NCBI GenBank assembly: GCA_013044305.1
Contig: JABEUT010000263.1
Location: 1 to 6,772, forward strand
Length of the DNA: 6,772 nt
Reading direction: 5' to 3'
DNA from: Bacteroidia bacterium
GTDB lineage: Bacteria > Bacteroidota > Bacteroidia > JABEUT01
This document shows positions 5,985 to 6,772 of the stretch, one piece after another. The first letter of the stretch is position 1. Each line of letters opens with the position of its first letter. The notes beneath the pieces are model-generated. The model was not told where the DNA came from and did not search any database. It saw nothing but the letters and a program-made list of their open reading frames with translations. The position numbers were made by a program, and so were the translations under genes.

Positions 5985-6772
5985 TTACCCCGCCAATTTC
6001 TTTACAAAGGCGCCCGAAGCAGCAACATCATAATACCTGATGTGGAGACGTTCACATTCATCCTCCCACTTTTTGCGCCTGTACTCTGAAATACTGGAGT
6101 CGAATATCAGTTCGTCAAATATATAAGCATTTTGAAGAGCTGATATATTGAGCCTGAACCCGCCGGAAAGCACCAGATACTTTATTTTCAAAGCACGGCT
6201 TCCTCTTGGCATATCACCGCCGCTGCGGACAAAGGCAAGCGGCATTGAATTGAATTGGGCAAAATAGGACTGAAGGTACAGGTGTCCGGAGAGCAGAACT
6301 GCCCCGGAACTAGCCTGCATGCTGCCTGTGTCGGCAACACCTTCCCGGCACCAGTTATTTTTAATATGCATGCAAAAATTCAGTGAATCCACGGGCTGAA
6401 GGAGCAGCCCGTGCCTGCTAGACACAAAGGAAACTGCCGAATGCCCCGGTATATCATACACCGTAAATATCTGCTGGCTGTTCCTAGTATATTCCTGCCA
6501 CACCCTGCCTGTCAATAAAATTATGAGGCCAAATAAGGCGATAAAGAGCAAACGCTTCTCTTTATAAACGGAAAATGAAATCAACGATAGGATAATGCAG
6601 TAAAGTAATATCACTTCGGGTATGGATAATGAAATGTTTTTGGTTGAGAAAAGGGGCAGATGATGCATCCTTACAACCAGATAATTCATCAAGCCAAGTA
6701 CTTTTTGAAGAAATAAGGCTGTAATTATTTTAACATAGGGGATAAAAAACGTGGCAAAGAACAGCAAGCCGG
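5985..6772 (-). CDS. comEC: ComEC/Rec2-family DNA-uptake protein, C-terminal 261 residues; 5' end outside window
   Basis: ComEC forms the inner-membrane channel that passes single-stranded DNA into the cytoplasm during natural transformation. Only the C-terminal part is here; the frame is open through the right edge. The visible part begins with hydrophobic segments (FFATFFIPYVKIITALFL, then two further spans around IPEVILLYCIILSLISF and LLFIALFGLIILLTG). It ends in a soluble domain with VYDIPGHSAVSFV, KYLVLSGG, FDELIFDSSISEYRRKKW and YYDVAASGAFVKKLAG, which I recognise from the ends of Bacteroidota ComEC proteins. This domain occupies the place of the metallo-beta-lactamase-like domain of Firmicutes ComEC, but no HxHxDH metal-binding motif is visible, so it is probably non-catalytic. 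The apparent TTG start at 6767 is an internal Leu. It is followed by the thioesterase gene 47 bases downstream. Confidence 0.85.
   Translation of the reverse strand, partial: GLLFFATFFIPYVKIITALFLQKVLGLMNYLVVRMHHLPLFSTKNISLSIPEVILLYCIILSLISFSVYKEKRLLFIALFGLIILLTGRVWQEYTRNSQQIFTVYDIPGHSAVSFVSSRHGLLLQPVDSLNFCMHIKNNWCREGVADTGSMQASSGAVLLSGHLYLQSYFAQFNSMPLAFVRSGGDMPRGSRALKIKYLVLSGGFRLNISALQNAYIFDELIFDSSISEYRRKKWEDECERLHIRYYDVAASGAFVKKLAG

Overview
The window looks like a chromosomal housekeeping segment from a member of the Bacteroidota, most likely of the Chitinophagales or Sphingobacteriales type. The evidence is of three kinds. Start codons are preceded by AT-rich leaders without Shine-Dalgarno sequences. 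Promoters follow the Bacteroidota pattern, with a -7 box TAnnTTTG and a TTG about 19-23 bases upstream. The protein variants are also typical of the phylum: an L21 with a long Lys/Ala tail, a ComEC C-terminus of the Bacteroidota kind, and a GLPGLI-like lipoprotein. The lineage is an inference from these traits, not from a database match.

Layout. The left third, on the minus strand, holds era followed by the first two thirds of der; the end of der lies outside the window. Both encode GTPases of ribosome assembly: Era acts on the 30S subunit and Der on the 50S. A 472-base intergenic region then carries a promoter for era (minus) and one for rplU (plus). On the plus strand come rplU (L21), rpmA (L27), a convincing intrinsic terminator, and serS (seryl-tRNA synthetase). 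Next is a gene for a small lipoprotein of unknown function with its own promoter and a TTG start. A short convergent gap of 249 bases follows. The right end, on the minus strand, holds the 3' part of a comEC-type DNA-uptake gene and, 47 bases downstream of it, a PaaI-type hotdog thioesterase.

How the genes fit together. The core (der, era, rplU, rpmA, serS) is a translation and ribosome-biogenesis neighbourhood arranged divergently around one intergenic region, so the assembly GTPases and two 50S proteins are expressed from adjacent promoters. The lipoprotein, the thioesterase and ComEC have no evident link to this core.

I found no mobile element, CRISPR array, tRNA, rRNA or recognisable riboswitch. 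I see no strong sign of a new biological system. The items most worth a second look are the charged L21 tail, the uncharacterised lipoprotein with its very short leader and TTG start, the terminator between rpmA and serS, and the largely unexplained era-rplU intergenic region.
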